Assembly (NCBI GenBank): GCA_021413535.1
Contig: JAIOQF010000325.1
Span: 1 to 7,036, forward strand
Direction of reading: 5' to 3'
DNA length: 7,036 bases
Source: Verrucomicrobiota bacterium
GTDB taxonomy: Bacteria > Verrucomicrobiota > Verrucomicrobiia > Verrucomicrobiales > Verrucomicrobiaceae
Shown here: in pieces, positions 1 to 6,939 of the stretch
How the letters are laid out: every line of letters begins with the position of its first letter
Position numbering within the stretch: the stretch's first letter is position 1
Made by a program: the position numbers and the translations under genes
Notes under the pieces: generated by a model
The model's input: the letters and a program-made list of their open reading frames with translations, nothing else
Told to the model about the DNA's origin: nothing
The model's database searches: none

Positions 1-662
1 GGGAAATGACTGTTCTGCTGCTGGTGGACGTGAGTTCATCGGGCGACTACGGCAGCGGTGAAGACAGCAAGCGCGAGCGTGCCGCAGAACTTGCCGCCGT
101 GTTCGCCTTCAGCGCGCAGAGCAATAACGACAAGGTCGCGCTCGCCATGTTCACGGATGAAGTGGAGTTCTATCTGCCAGCACGCAAAGGCGCCGCCCAG
201 GCACTGCGCATCGTGCGCGAGATTTTGAATTATCAGCCACGCCGCCGTCGCACCAGCCTGGAGCCAGCCTTGGAACTCGCTGTGCAACGCATCCCGCATC
301 GTGCACTGGTCTTTGTCATCTCGGATTTCATTTTACCGCGCGATCAAACAGCTTCATGGGAGCGCGCACTGCGCGCCTGCGCGGCGAAACATGATGTCGT
401 CGCCGTGCACCTGATGGATCCCAAAGAGTTTGATCTGCCTGTCGCAGGCCGCATCTGCCTCGAAGATCCGGAAACTCACGAGCAGATGGTGGTCAATACT
501 TCTGATCGCGGCGTGCGCAATGCCTACTCGCAACGGATGCGGGGGCTAAGGGATTCCCTCGCCGCCTCGCTGAAGCGCAACCGGGCTGATTATATACCGG
601 TGCTCACCGATGAAGATTACCTTCCTGCATTGAAAAGTTATTTCCGTTCTCGAAAAAGATGA
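1..662 (+). CDS. DUF58 family protein with VWA-like core, 5' truncated by window edge
   Basis: This is the C-terminal part of a DUF58 protein, the family normally encoded between moxR and the bat genes. Reading from the ATG at 6, a metal-ion-dependent adhesion site motif DVSSS lies at residues 8-12. A candidate third-loop Thr follows at 83 (RRTSLEPAL) and an Asp in VISDF at 107. The codon before the ATG is GAA in the same frame, and family members usually read RE(L/M)TV before LLVDVS. The ATG at 6 is therefore probably an internal methionine, with roughly 75-80 N-terminal residues upstream of the window. DUF58 proteins are about 290-310 residues and this part is 218. No membrane helix is visible in this portion. 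The stop overlaps the next start by 4 bases (ATGA), which suggests translational coupling. The family's biochemical role is not settled; a MoxR partner or substrate role is inferred from linkage. Confidence 0.88.
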   Translation, partial: EMTVLLLVDVSSSGDYGSGEDSKRERAAELAAVFAFSAQSNNDKVALAMFTDEVEFYLPARKGAAQALRIVREILNYQPRRRRTSLEPALELAVQRIPHRALVFVISDFILPRDQTASWERALRACAAKHDVVAVHLMDPKEFDLPVAGRICLEDPETHEQMVVNTSDRGVRNAYSQRMRGLRDSLAASLKRNRADYIPVLTDEDYLPALKSYFRSRKR

Positions 663-1264
663 TCAATCCGTGGGACTACCGGCGCATTCTCTGGCTGCTG
701 CCGTTCGTCGTGGCCAGCGGGATCTTTGCGCAACATTCACCAGCGAAACCGCAGCTCACTCCTCTGCCTCATCCCGAGGTGTCTGCGCCGATCGACATCT
801 CGCAATATTCTTCGCCCTGGCTGTTGATCTTGATCTGCACCATTGCCGTCATCCTTCTCGCCGTGGTGATCTGGCTGTTGTTCCGCAGTCAAAACTACCA
901 GACCATATCTCATGTGCCGCCTTTGACTCTCGCCCAAAGTCGATTGCTGGAACTGCTCGATAAAACGGAAAAGCTCAATCCCGCCGAGACCGGGCACCGC
1001 GTGTCCGTAATCATGCGCGACTATCAATTGGGACGCTACGCGGTGCCCGCACCATTTCGCACGCGGGAAGAGCTCTATGATTTAAGCCAGTTCGCCACTG
1101 ACGAAGAACGCCGGGCGCGCTTCGCCTCCGTCGCCCAGACTTGCGATCAGATCGCCTTCGCTCCAGCACCCGCAACCAAAGAAGAAGCGCAGTTACTGGT
1201 TCATGCCGCCATCGAAACGCTGCGACACGAAGTTTTTCAATCCCAAGGCGCTGCGTCGAATTGA
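659..1264 (+). CDS. DUF4381-like membrane protein of the bat operon
   Basis: This 201-residue protein has a hydrophobic N-terminus (about 10-24, ending GIFAQ, possibly a signal peptide), then a proline-rich stretch (28-46). A strong membrane helix follows at about 54-75 and a helical, charged C-terminal domain at 88-195. The position between a DUF58 gene and batA, the size, and the pattern of Pro-rich linker, single helix and a helical domain containing RDYQLGRYAVPAPFRTREEL match DUF4381-type proteins found at this place in other bat operons. By the positive-inside rule the C-terminal domain should be cytoplasmic, where it could contact MoxR or DUF58; this is inference. It starts in a 4-base overlap with the DUF58 gene, with no clear Shine-Dalgarno. 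Its C-terminal end resembles that of BatD in this window. Gene existence is secure; the family name is likely but unconfirmed. Confidence 0.78.
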   Translation: MINPWDYRRILWLLPFVVASGIFAQHSPAKPQLTPLPHPEVSAPIDISQYSSPWLLILICTIAVILLAVVIWLLFRSQNYQTISHVPPLTLAQSRLLELLDKTEKLNPAETGHRVSVIMRDYQLGRYAVPAPFRTREELYDLSQFATDEERRARFASVAQTCDQIAFAPAPATKEEAQLLVHAAIETLRHEVFQSQGAASN

Positions 1265-1275
1265 ACTCCTGACTC

Positions 1276-2295
1276 ATGTCATTTCCATTTTTTTCCAACT
1301 ATCAATTCGCCGATCCATGGTGGCTGCTCCTGCTGCTTTTGGTGCCGCTGCTCGCCTGGTTGCGGGGACGGCGCGGTGCTGCCCCGACACTGGCTTTCCC
1401 CATGGTCAGTCTGATGAGCGGCCTCGGACGTCCGACCCGTTCGCGCCGGGGTGGCTTTGTGCCCAACCTGCTCCACCTCTCGCTGATCTGCGGAATCATC
1501 GCCCTGGCGCGTCCGCAGAAGCTGATCACGCATGAAGAAGTGAAATCAGAAGGCATCGCCATCTGCGTTGCAGTGGATGTCTCGCTCTCGATGCTGATCG
1601 AAGATTACTACGCTGGCACGCGCAACATCAACCGCCTCGTCGCCGCCAAGCGCGTGCTCAAGGACTTCATCGAAGGACGGCCCGGCGACCGCATCGGCAT
1701 CGTTGCCTTCGCAGGCGCGCCTTACACGCCGTGTCCACCAACCCTGGATCACGACTGGATTTTGAAAAACATGGATCGCATTCAGACTGGTGTGATCGAG
1801 GCCGGGACGGCCATTGGCTCCGGTATCGCGGCCGCGGCACGTCGCCTGGACAAGCAGGAGGCCAAGAGCAAAGTCCTCGTGCTCATCACCGACGGCGCGA
1901 GCAACTCAGGCAAACTCAGCCCTGCGGACGCAGCCCGCTACGCCGCAACGCTCGGCATCAAAATCTATACCATCGGCGTTGGCACACCAGGCTATCATCT
2001 CATCCCGATGCCCAATGGCGGCAATATCAATTCCTTTCGCGATGAGTTTGACGAGGAGAGTTTGAAGCAAATTGCCGAGATCGGCGGTGGAACATTTTTC
2101 AAAGCGCAGGATGCAGCAACTCTGAAACAGGTCTTCGAATCCATCAATAAAATGGAGAAGACTCAGATTGACCGGCGCATCATCGTGCACACGGACGATC
2201 TCTTCCTCATCTTCATCATTGCCGCCGCCATTTGCATCCTGCTCTATTCGATTTGGAAAGTCACCCTCGCGCGCCTGGCGCCGATCACCGTATGA
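1276..2295 (+). CDS. batA: BatA, membrane-anchored VWA domain protein
   Basis: A 339-residue VWA protein with the usual BatA/BatB plan. Two N-terminal membrane helices (about 14-29 and 62-78, the second followed by ALARPQ) precede a VWA domain (about 93-290). A C-terminal helix follows at 308-326. The metal site is complete: D101-V-S103-L-S105, Thr156 in the PPTLD loop, and D206 in LITDG. GRPGDRIGIVAFAG (134-147) is the typical strand before the Thr loop. The first gene of the BatA/BatB pair is usually called batA, and the protein has no TPR extension, unlike its neighbour. The VWA domain is expected between the helices on the periplasmic side, where it could bind partner proteins through a metal ion. 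The ATG at 1276 is 11 bases after the previous stop, without a clear ribosome binding site. The stop overlaps the batBC start by 4 bases. Confidence 0.92.
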   Translation: MSFPFFSNYQFADPWWLLLLLLVPLLAWLRGRRGAAPTLAFPMVSLMSGLGRPTRSRRGGFVPNLLHLSLICGIIALARPQKLITHEEVKSEGIAICVAVDVSLSMLIEDYYAGTRNINRLVAAKRVLKDFIEGRPGDRIGIVAFAGAPYTPCPPTLDHDWILKNMDRIQTGVIEAGTAIGSGIAAAARRLDKQEAKSKVLVLITDGASNSGKLSPADAARYAATLGIKIYTIGVGTPGYHLIPMPNGGNINSFRDEFDEESLKQIAEIGGGTFFKAQDAATLKQVFESINKMEKTQIDRRIIVHTDDLFLIFIIAAAICILLYSIWKVTLARLAPITV

Positions 2296-4232
2296 ACTTT
2301 GCCTCTTCCTATTACGCTCTGGCGCTCCTCGTGCTGCCAATGCTGATCCTACTGAAAATGTGGGCGGATAAGCGCGCGCAAATCTCAGTCGCAGCATTCG
2401 CGACCTCTGAACGGCTGCGCTCGCCTCTGCTGGCCGGGGCATCTCTAGTATGGTCGTGGACGATCTTCAGCCTGCAGTTGCTCGGACTGGCCCTCATCAT
2501 CATCGCCCTGACCCGTCCGCAATACGGCATTATCAAAAGTGAAGTGCCGCTGTCCGGAAGAAATGTTTTCATCGCCATCGACACCTCCAAGTCCATGCTG
2601 GCCGATGACATGGCGCCCAATCGCCTGACTCGCGCCAAGCTGGCAGCCTTGGATCTCTTGGAGAAGATTCCCGGCGACCGCGTGGGCTTGATCGCCTTCG
2701 CCGGACGCGCCTTCCTCCAGGCCCCCCTCACCACCGATCATGAAGCGATGCGCGAATCGATTCAGGCGCTCGATCACACGACCATCCCGCGCGGTGGCAG
2801 CAGCCTGGCCTCCGCGATTAATCTGGTCTTGGAAATCACCGAAAAAACACCCAGCCAGCGTTGCGGCTTGATTTTATTCAGCGACGGCCAGGAAACGGAC
2901 GACGGAACACTCGCCGCCGCGAAGGATGCCGCGAGCAAGAAGTTGCTAATTCTACCGGTGGGAATGGGCACGGCGGAAGGCTCGCTGATTCCAGACCCAG
3001 ATCCCGAACGCCAGGGCGATTATGTCCGCGATGAAAATGGCAATGTCGTGAAAGCGCGCTTGCAGTCTGAGTTGCTCCAACAAGTCGCGACCATCACCGG
3101 CGCCAGTTACATCGAACTTGCCTCGCAAGCCCTGACCCAAAACGCCATCGACAGCCTGCTCACCCAGCTCGATGCCAAAACCTCCGAGTCGCGTGTCGAT
3201 TCGCGCCCGATTGAACGCTATCAATGGCCGCTTGGTCTCGGTTTGTTGTGCATTATCTTGTCCCAGCTTATGCGACATGCGACCCGCAAACCAATCAAGA
3301 CCCCGGCTCTTCCCATCGATCCGCAGACTGCCGTGCATGTGCCGTCCGCATCCACGCTCGCCGCGCTCACGTTATTCGGTTTGCTTGCACTGCACGGCCC
3401 CGCCCATGCGAGGGAAGTGAATGATCTAAAGCGTGCCACAGAAGCATATGCCCAGGGAAAATTTGAAGAGGCACGCGATATTTATTCCCGTGCACTAAAA
3501 CAGAAAGTGACGCCGCCTCACGCCAATCAAATGCTCTACGGTCTCGCGGCATCCGAACACCAGCTCAAGGATTACGACGGCGCGATCCAGTCATACAGCA
3601 AGGCGCTCGAATTTCCCGACCAAGGAGTTCAGTCACAAGCACTGCGCGGGCTGGGCACCAGTCTCTATGACCTGGGCGACTCTCGTTTGCAGAAGGAGCC
3701 TGAATTCACGATCAAAGCTTGGACGGATTCGCGTGATCATTTCACAAACGCGCTCAATGCTCTCCAGCGGCTGAATAAGGAAAACACGCCGGAATACAAA
3801 GAAATCGAAGAAAATCGTGACTTTGTTCAGAAGCGCCTGGATGAACTCAAAAAGCAGCAAGAGCAGCAGAAACAAAAAGAAAAGAGCAAGGACAAGCAGC
3901 AGAAAGGCGACAAGGGCGAAGGCGAGCCCGACGAAAACGGGGAATCCGGCAAGGATCAAGACCAGCAGCAGAAAGAGGGTGACAACAGCAAACAGAAAGA
4001 AAGCGACCAGCTTCAGAAGATGCAGGAACAGCTTCCTGAAGGCGATTTAAAGGCCAAGGAAGGCGGACAGCAGCAAGGCGAGCGGAAAGATCTGGCTGAC
4101 GACCAACGAAATGACAAGACCGGATTCACACCGCAGGAAGCGCGCAACCAGTTGCGCACCTACGCCGACGACCAGAAATCCGCACAATATATGATGCGGC
4201 GTGAAAAACCGCCGGGGGGAAAAGATTACTAG
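2292..4232 (+). CDS. batB: BatB-BatC fusion: VWA domain plus TPR domain with Q/K/E-rich tail
   Basis: A 646-residue protein joining two normally separate Bat proteins. Residues 1-330 are BatB: helices at about 5-21 and 53-72 (followed by ALTRPQ), a VWA domain (90-295) with metal site D97-T-S99-K-S101, T147 in APLTTD and D198 in LFSDG, and a helix at 312-325. After a basic stretch (RHATRKPIK) comes a second signal-like segment (353-373, ending GPAHA), then BatC: TPR-like units at about 380-404, 414-442 and 450-492. A low-complexity Q/K/E/D-rich region (516-605) and an ordered-looking end (GFTPQEARNQLRTYADDQ, then MMRREKPPGGKDY) complete it. The ATG at 2292 overlaps the batA stop (ATGA). An upstream in-frame TTG at 2232 would add 20 residues unlike any Bat protein and was not used. 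The topology puts VWA and TPR domains on the same, periplasmic, side. Confidence 0.9.
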   Translation: MNFASSYYALALLVLPMLILLKMWADKRAQISVAAFATSERLRSPLLAGASLVWSWTIFSLQLLGLALIIIALTRPQYGIIKSEVPLSGRNVFIAIDTSKSMLADDMAPNRLTRAKLAALDLLEKIPGDRVGLIAFAGRAFLQAPLTTDHEAMRESIQALDHTTIPRGGSSLASAINLVLEITEKTPSQRCGLILFSDGQETDDGTLAAAKDAASKKLLILPVGMGTAEGSLIPDPDPERQGDYVRDENGNVVKARLQSELLQQVATITGASYIELASQALTQNAIDSLLTQLDAKTSESRVDSRPIERYQWPLGLGLLCIILSQLMRHATRKPIKTPALPIDPQTAVHVPSASTLAALTLFGLLALHGPAHAREVNDLKRATEAYAQGKFEEARDIYSRALKQKVTPPHANQMLYGLAASEHQLKDYDGAIQSYSKALEFPDQGVQSQALRGLGTSLYDLGDSRLQKEPEFTIKAWTDSRDHFTNALNALQRLNKENTPEYKEIEENRDFVQKRLDELKKQQEQQKQKEKSKDKQQKGDKGEGEPDENGESGKDQDQQQKEGDNSKQKESDQLQKMQEQLPEGDLKAKEGGQQQGERKDLADDQRNDKTGFTPQEARNQLRTYADDQKSAQYMMRREKPPGGKDY

Positions 4233-4259
4233 ATGAAAGGATGAGGGATGAAGGATGAA
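4232..4259 (+). repeat. Heptamer tandem array, GGATGAA type, 4 units
   Basis: Four consecutive 7-base units: GATGAAA, GGATGAG, GGATGAA, GGATGAA, followed by A-run and ATG. The array fills the batBC-batD spacer and contains several ATG triplets plus the AAGGA used as ribosome binding site for batD. Confidence 0.85.
4251..4255 (+). promoter_or_regulatory. Ribosome binding site of batD, inside heptamer repeat
   Basis: AAGGA ends 7 bases before the ATG at 4263, a good Shine-Dalgarno spacing. It decides the chosen batD start over ATG 4248, which has only GGATGAGGG ahead of it. The other gene starts in the window (659, 1276, 2292, 6096) show no comparable motif. The site lies in the left arm of the inverted repeat and could be paired in the mRNA. 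Confidence 0.55.
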
Positions 4260-4262
4260 AAA

Positions 4263-6059
4263 ATGCCAACACCGATGAAGATCGAATTTGAAATGCTCTG
4301 CGACACACACAGAACTAATGAAATTCGGCAAAAAGCCGTTCAGCGCTCCTGCGCGCGCGCATGTATTGCATCATGCATCATTTTTCTTTCATCCTTCATC
4401 TTTCATCCTTCATCTTTCGCGCAAAACGCGCCAACGCTGCGAGCATCAGCCGATCCCGCTGAGATCAAGCCAGGAAGTTCCACCACCTACACAATCACTC
4501 TCGAGGGCGGCCAGCCGGACGCGGCACCGCAGTTGCAACTTCCGCCGGGCTTGGAGCCTGCGAGCAATGCTCCCTCTTACAGTTACCAGACGAGCATCAT
4601 CAACGGTGTCATGAAGAACAGCTCCGTCTTCACCTGGATCATCATCGCACGCCAGACCGGCACCCTCGTCATTCCACCGCAGGAGATTCACGTCGGCGGG
4701 AAACTTTTCAAATCGAACGAAGTCCGTGTGGTCGTCAATGCCAAGGCCACGCAGCCCTCGTCGCAAAACGATCCGTTGATCTCCATGCAGATCGAAAAGC
4801 GGGAAATCTACGTTGGCGAAGTCGTGCCCATCACCGTCACCATCTATGCACCCGAACGTCGCGTGGCCATGCAGCGCATCGGATTGATCGAACTGCCGAA
4901 AGACAATTTTGCGATCCAGCGCTTCCCGATTCAGGCGGAACAGTCCGTCGTCTCCATGGGCGGCGTCCGCAATCGCGCCTACACTTTCCGCAGCACACTC
5001 TCCGCACTGAAGGCTGGAAAATTCAAACTCGGCCCCGCCACCAGCGAGATCGTTTTTTTGGTGGAGGCGCGGGGTGGCAATACATTTCAGAGCCCTTTCT
5101 TCTCACAGACCGAGGAACGCACCGCGAAGCCGCAGAGCTCGGACATCGATATAACCGTGCTGTCGTTGCCGGAAAAGGATCGTCCCGCCAGCTTCAACGG
5201 ACTCGTGGGTGATTTCGAAATTTCCATCAACGCCGACCCCCATGAACTTTCCGTGGGCGATCCGATTTCCGTGGAAATGACCATCACCGGCTCCGGTAAT
5301 TTCGACAGCCTCAGCGCTCCCGCTCTTACCAGCGCCGGAGACTGGAAAACCTATCCCGCCCGCCGCCTCAATATCCGTCAACCAGACCCCACCGGCGAGA
5401 CCGTGGAACAGCGCGCCACTTTCAATCAGGTTTTGATTCCAAAAAAAATCCTGACTGCGATCCCGCCCTTTGAAATCAGCTTTTTCAGCCCCACAAAAAA
5501 ACAATATGTCACCGCGCGCACCGCACCGGTGCCGCTTCGCGTGAAAGAAACGAGCGCCCCCACACCATCGAGAGCGACCAGTCCGCTGGCATCGACATCG
5601 GGCGAGCAGTCGCCCACTGAACCAGAGAAGATGTCTCAACCCCAGGTAAAACTCACGGACATCGTCACCGTGCTGCCGGATCAGGCCGCATGGATCACTC
5701 CGCATCCGGTGTTGTGGAAGAACCGTAGCTTCCTTTTTTGGAACGGGGCTGCGGCGACGATCCTCTTCCTGCTCATCGGCATAAAATTTGGCACCTCACT
5801 CTGGCAGTCGCTCGCCTTCACATCAGCCACGCCTGTGCGCAGACTTTGGAAAAAACTGAGCGGAGACAGCTTGTCGCGCGGAGACTTTTATCAAACTGCG
5901 GCCCAATACATCCGACTGCGCAGCGGAACACCAGACGCGGAAAGTCAGTCCATTCTCGATCAGCATGAGCGCCTCAACTTCAGTCCGTCGCGGACCGCAG
6001 CCGCGGAACCGATCCCAGCTGATGAACGCGCCCGCGTGTTGAAAATTCTCAAATCTTGA
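4263..6059 (+). CDS. batD: BatD, exported Ig-like protein with C-terminal membrane anchor
   Basis: From the ATG at 4263 the protein has 598 residues. A long polar start (1-35) leads to a hydrophobic core with a likely cleavage after SSFA (about residue 53). The mature protein begins QNAPTLRASADPAEI, typical of BatD (oxygen-tolerance family). Beta-rich repeats follow: about 57-165, 168-270 and 305-427, with BatD-like stretches such as QIEKREIYVGE and GDFEISINADPHELSVGDPI. A Ser/Thr/Pro-rich linker (430-460), one membrane helix (490-508) and a roughly 90-residue cytoplasmic helical tail complete it. The ATG at 4263 is preferred because AAGGA lies 7 bases upstream; the ATG at 4248 would give 603 residues, and those at 4275 or 4293 would shorten the odd N-terminus. 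BatD is thought to be a periplasmic scaffold of the Bat complex. The start and signal peptide are built from heptamer repeats, which is unusual. Confidence 0.88.
   Translation: MPTPMKIEFEMLCDTHRTNEIRQKAVQRSCARACIASCIIFLSSFIFHPSSFAQNAPTLRASADPAEIKPGSSTTYTITLEGGQPDAAPQLQLPPGLEPASNAPSYSYQTSIINGVMKNSSVFTWIIIARQTGTLVIPPQEIHVGGKLFKSNEVRVVVNAKATQPSSQNDPLISMQIEKREIYVGEVVPITVTIYAPERRVAMQRIGLIELPKDNFAIQRFPIQAEQSVVSMGGVRNRAYTFRSTLSALKAGKFKLGPATSEIVFLVEARGGNTFQSPFFSQTEERTAKPQSSDIDITVLSLPEKDRPASFNGLVGDFEISINADPHELSVGDPISVEMTITGSGNFDSLSAPALTSAGDWKTYPARRLNIRQPDPTGETVEQRATFNQVLIPKKILTAIPPFEISFFSPTKKQYVTARTAPVPLRVKETSAPTPSRATSPLASTSGEQSPTEPEKMSQPQVKLTDIVTVLPDQAAWITPHPVLWKNRSFLFWNGAAATILFLLIGIKFGTSLWQSLAFTSATPVRRLWKKLSGDSLSRGDFYQTAAQYIRLRSGTPDAESQSILDQHERLNFSPSRTAAAEPIPADERARVLKILKS
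4368..4381. repeat. Tandem GCATCAT duplication
   Basis: GCATCAT occurs twice in immediate tandem, 6 bases before the TTCATCC array and again with a 7-base period. It encodes part of ASCII in the signal peptide core. It may be a diverged edge of the heptamer array. Confidence 0.55.
4388..4415 (-). repeat. Heptamer tandem array, TTCATCC/TTCATCT, 4 units (reverse of 4232-4259)
   Basis: Four exact-length units alternating TTCATCC, TTCATCT, TTCATCC, TTCATCT: a perfect 14-base doublet repeated twice. On the minus strand this is the same GGATGAA/AGATGAA family as the left array. In the batD frame it is translated (with its first and last bases shared) as part of SSFIFHPSSF, inside the signal peptide. 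Confidence 0.88.
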
Positions 6060-6095
6060 GGACTGCCGGCCCGCGATAATTTCCCTGATTTCACC

Positions 6096-6905
6096 ATGAA
6101 CTTCCGTCGCCACTTTTTTGCCGTTCTTACGGCCCTGCTCATCACGACCTTCGCGCGCGGTGCGGACTCCACGCCGCAAGAGCGATTCACCGAGGCGCGC
6201 ATCGCCTTCGATCAGGGTGATTTTTCCAAGGCACGGGATCTCGGTGAGGCGCTCGTCGATGAAAAGAATTACTCGCCCGCGCTCTTTCAACTTCTCGGAA
6301 ACACCCGCTACCGTCAGGGCGACATCGGCCATGCAGCACTGTATTATCAGCGGGCCGCACTGCTGCCGGCCCCATCAGCAGAGACGCGGCAAAACATTTC
6401 CCACATCCACGAACGCACCGGCAATTTTTATTTTCCATCAAACGGAATCCGCCAGCAATTCGCATCCTGGTTCAGCCGCGCGCAATGGCTGACCATCGCG
6501 GCCGCCTGCGGCTGGGTGCTGACCTTCTGCTGCATCATTGCCTTTTTCTTTATCCGCGCCGGCAACCTCCGCGCCCTGCTGCTGACCATCGCTGTTCTGG
6601 CGCTCGTGGGCGAAACATCGAGTATTCTCGGCTGGCTCTGGCATCCGTCGTTTGAAAAATTCCACGACATCGCCGTGATCACCGCCAAAGAAGCGAGCGC
6701 TTACTCCGCCGCCAGCACCACCAGCAAATCATTGTCACCACTTCCGCCCGGCAGTCAGGTGCGCAAGATCAAGGATCAGGGAAGCTGGTCCTATGTGGAA
6801 TTCCACAATGAAAATCCGCCCCCCGAAGGCAAGAACATCCGTGGCTGGATCCAAACAAAGTCCATGACCACGCTCTGGCCCTACGATCCCGCCTGCCTGG
6901 AATAG
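6096..6905 (+). CDS. batE: BatE, TPR protein with two membrane helices and SH3-like C-terminus
   Basis: A 269-residue protein: signal peptide (1-22, ending FARGA), a TPR region (about 26-110, with FTEARIAFDQGDFSKARDLGEAL and LLGNTRYRQGDIGHAALYYQRAALL as the two clearest units), then two membrane helices (about 131-153 and 157-180). The C-terminal segment (190-262) resembles a bacterial SH3 domain, with a start like ITAKEASAYSAAS, central LPPGSQVRKI, GSWSYVEF, and final RGWIQTKSM. This order of TPR, paired helices and SH3-like end is the standard BatE plan. The TPR and SH3-like parts should both be periplasmic, where they could bind other Bat proteins or cell-wall material (inference). It starts 36 bases after batD with no obvious ribosome binding site and looks like the last gene of the bat set. 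Confidence 0.87.
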   Translation: MNFRRHFFAVLTALLITTFARGADSTPQERFTEARIAFDQGDFSKARDLGEALVDEKNYSPALFQLLGNTRYRQGDIGHAALYYQRAALLPAPSAETRQNISHIHERTGNFYFPSNGIRQQFASWFSRAQWLTIAAACGWVLTFCCIIAFFFIRAGNLRALLLTIAVLALVGETSSILGWLWHPSFEKFHDIAVITAKEASAYSAASTTSKSLSPLPPGSQVRKIKDQGSWSYVEFHNENPPPEGKNIRGWIQTKSMTTLWPYDPACLE

Positions 6906-6939
6906 CGGCCTTTTGGAAAGGACGGACACTCGAAGATTT

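Larger units (their letters stand above)
4231..4415. repeat. Inverted repeat built from heptamer arrays at the batBC-batD junction
   Basis: The left arm (4231-4265) and right arm (4379-4415) are near-perfect reverse complements: AGATGAA, GGATGA and GATGAAGGATGAAA all match, with a 2-base mismatch, a 1-base indel and a short A-run length difference. The 113 bases between them contain a small CGGC-A5-GCCG hairpin (4326-4338). Both arms are part of gene sequence: the left overlaps the last two bases of the batBC stop and carries the batD start, and the right encodes the BatD signal peptide. No clear target-site duplication or transposase is visible. It could be a small non-autonomous repeat element or two independent heptamer expansions. 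Confidence 0.8.

Noticed and set aside
2232..2291. TTG-initiated N-terminal extension of BatB
   Set aside because: The extra 20 residues overlap the end of batA, do not look like a BatB start, and the ATG at 2292 forms a typical ATGA overlap followed directly by the first membrane helix.
1906..2442. 178-codon open frame on the minus strand across the batA-batBC junction
   Set aside because: It lies antisense to two well-supported VWA genes, has an Arg/Ala-rich composition typical of shadow frames in GC-rich DNA and resembles no family I know.
4047..4331. 94-codon minus-strand frame encoding an HPSSF-type peptide
   Set aside because: The HPSSF stretch is just the translation of the heptamer array on the other strand; the rest is antisense to batBC and batD.
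4231..4415. Classical insertion sequence or CRISPR array at the heptamer repeats
   Set aside because: There is no transposase or target duplication, and the units are 7 bases without spacers.
5441..5448. A8 run within batD as a possible slippage or frameshift site
   Set aside because: The frame is continuous through it (IPKKIL) and the protein is full length; nothing shows that a shifted product is made.
5103..5705. 200-codon open frame on the minus strand within batD
   Set aside because: Antisense to the BatD Ig-like region; Gly/Arg/His-rich composition with no domain pattern. A shadow frame.
6909..6921. CCTTT-TGG-AAAGG hairpin after the batE stop as a terminator
   Set aside because: Only a 5-base, AT-containing stem with a 3-base loop and no following T-run; too weak to call.
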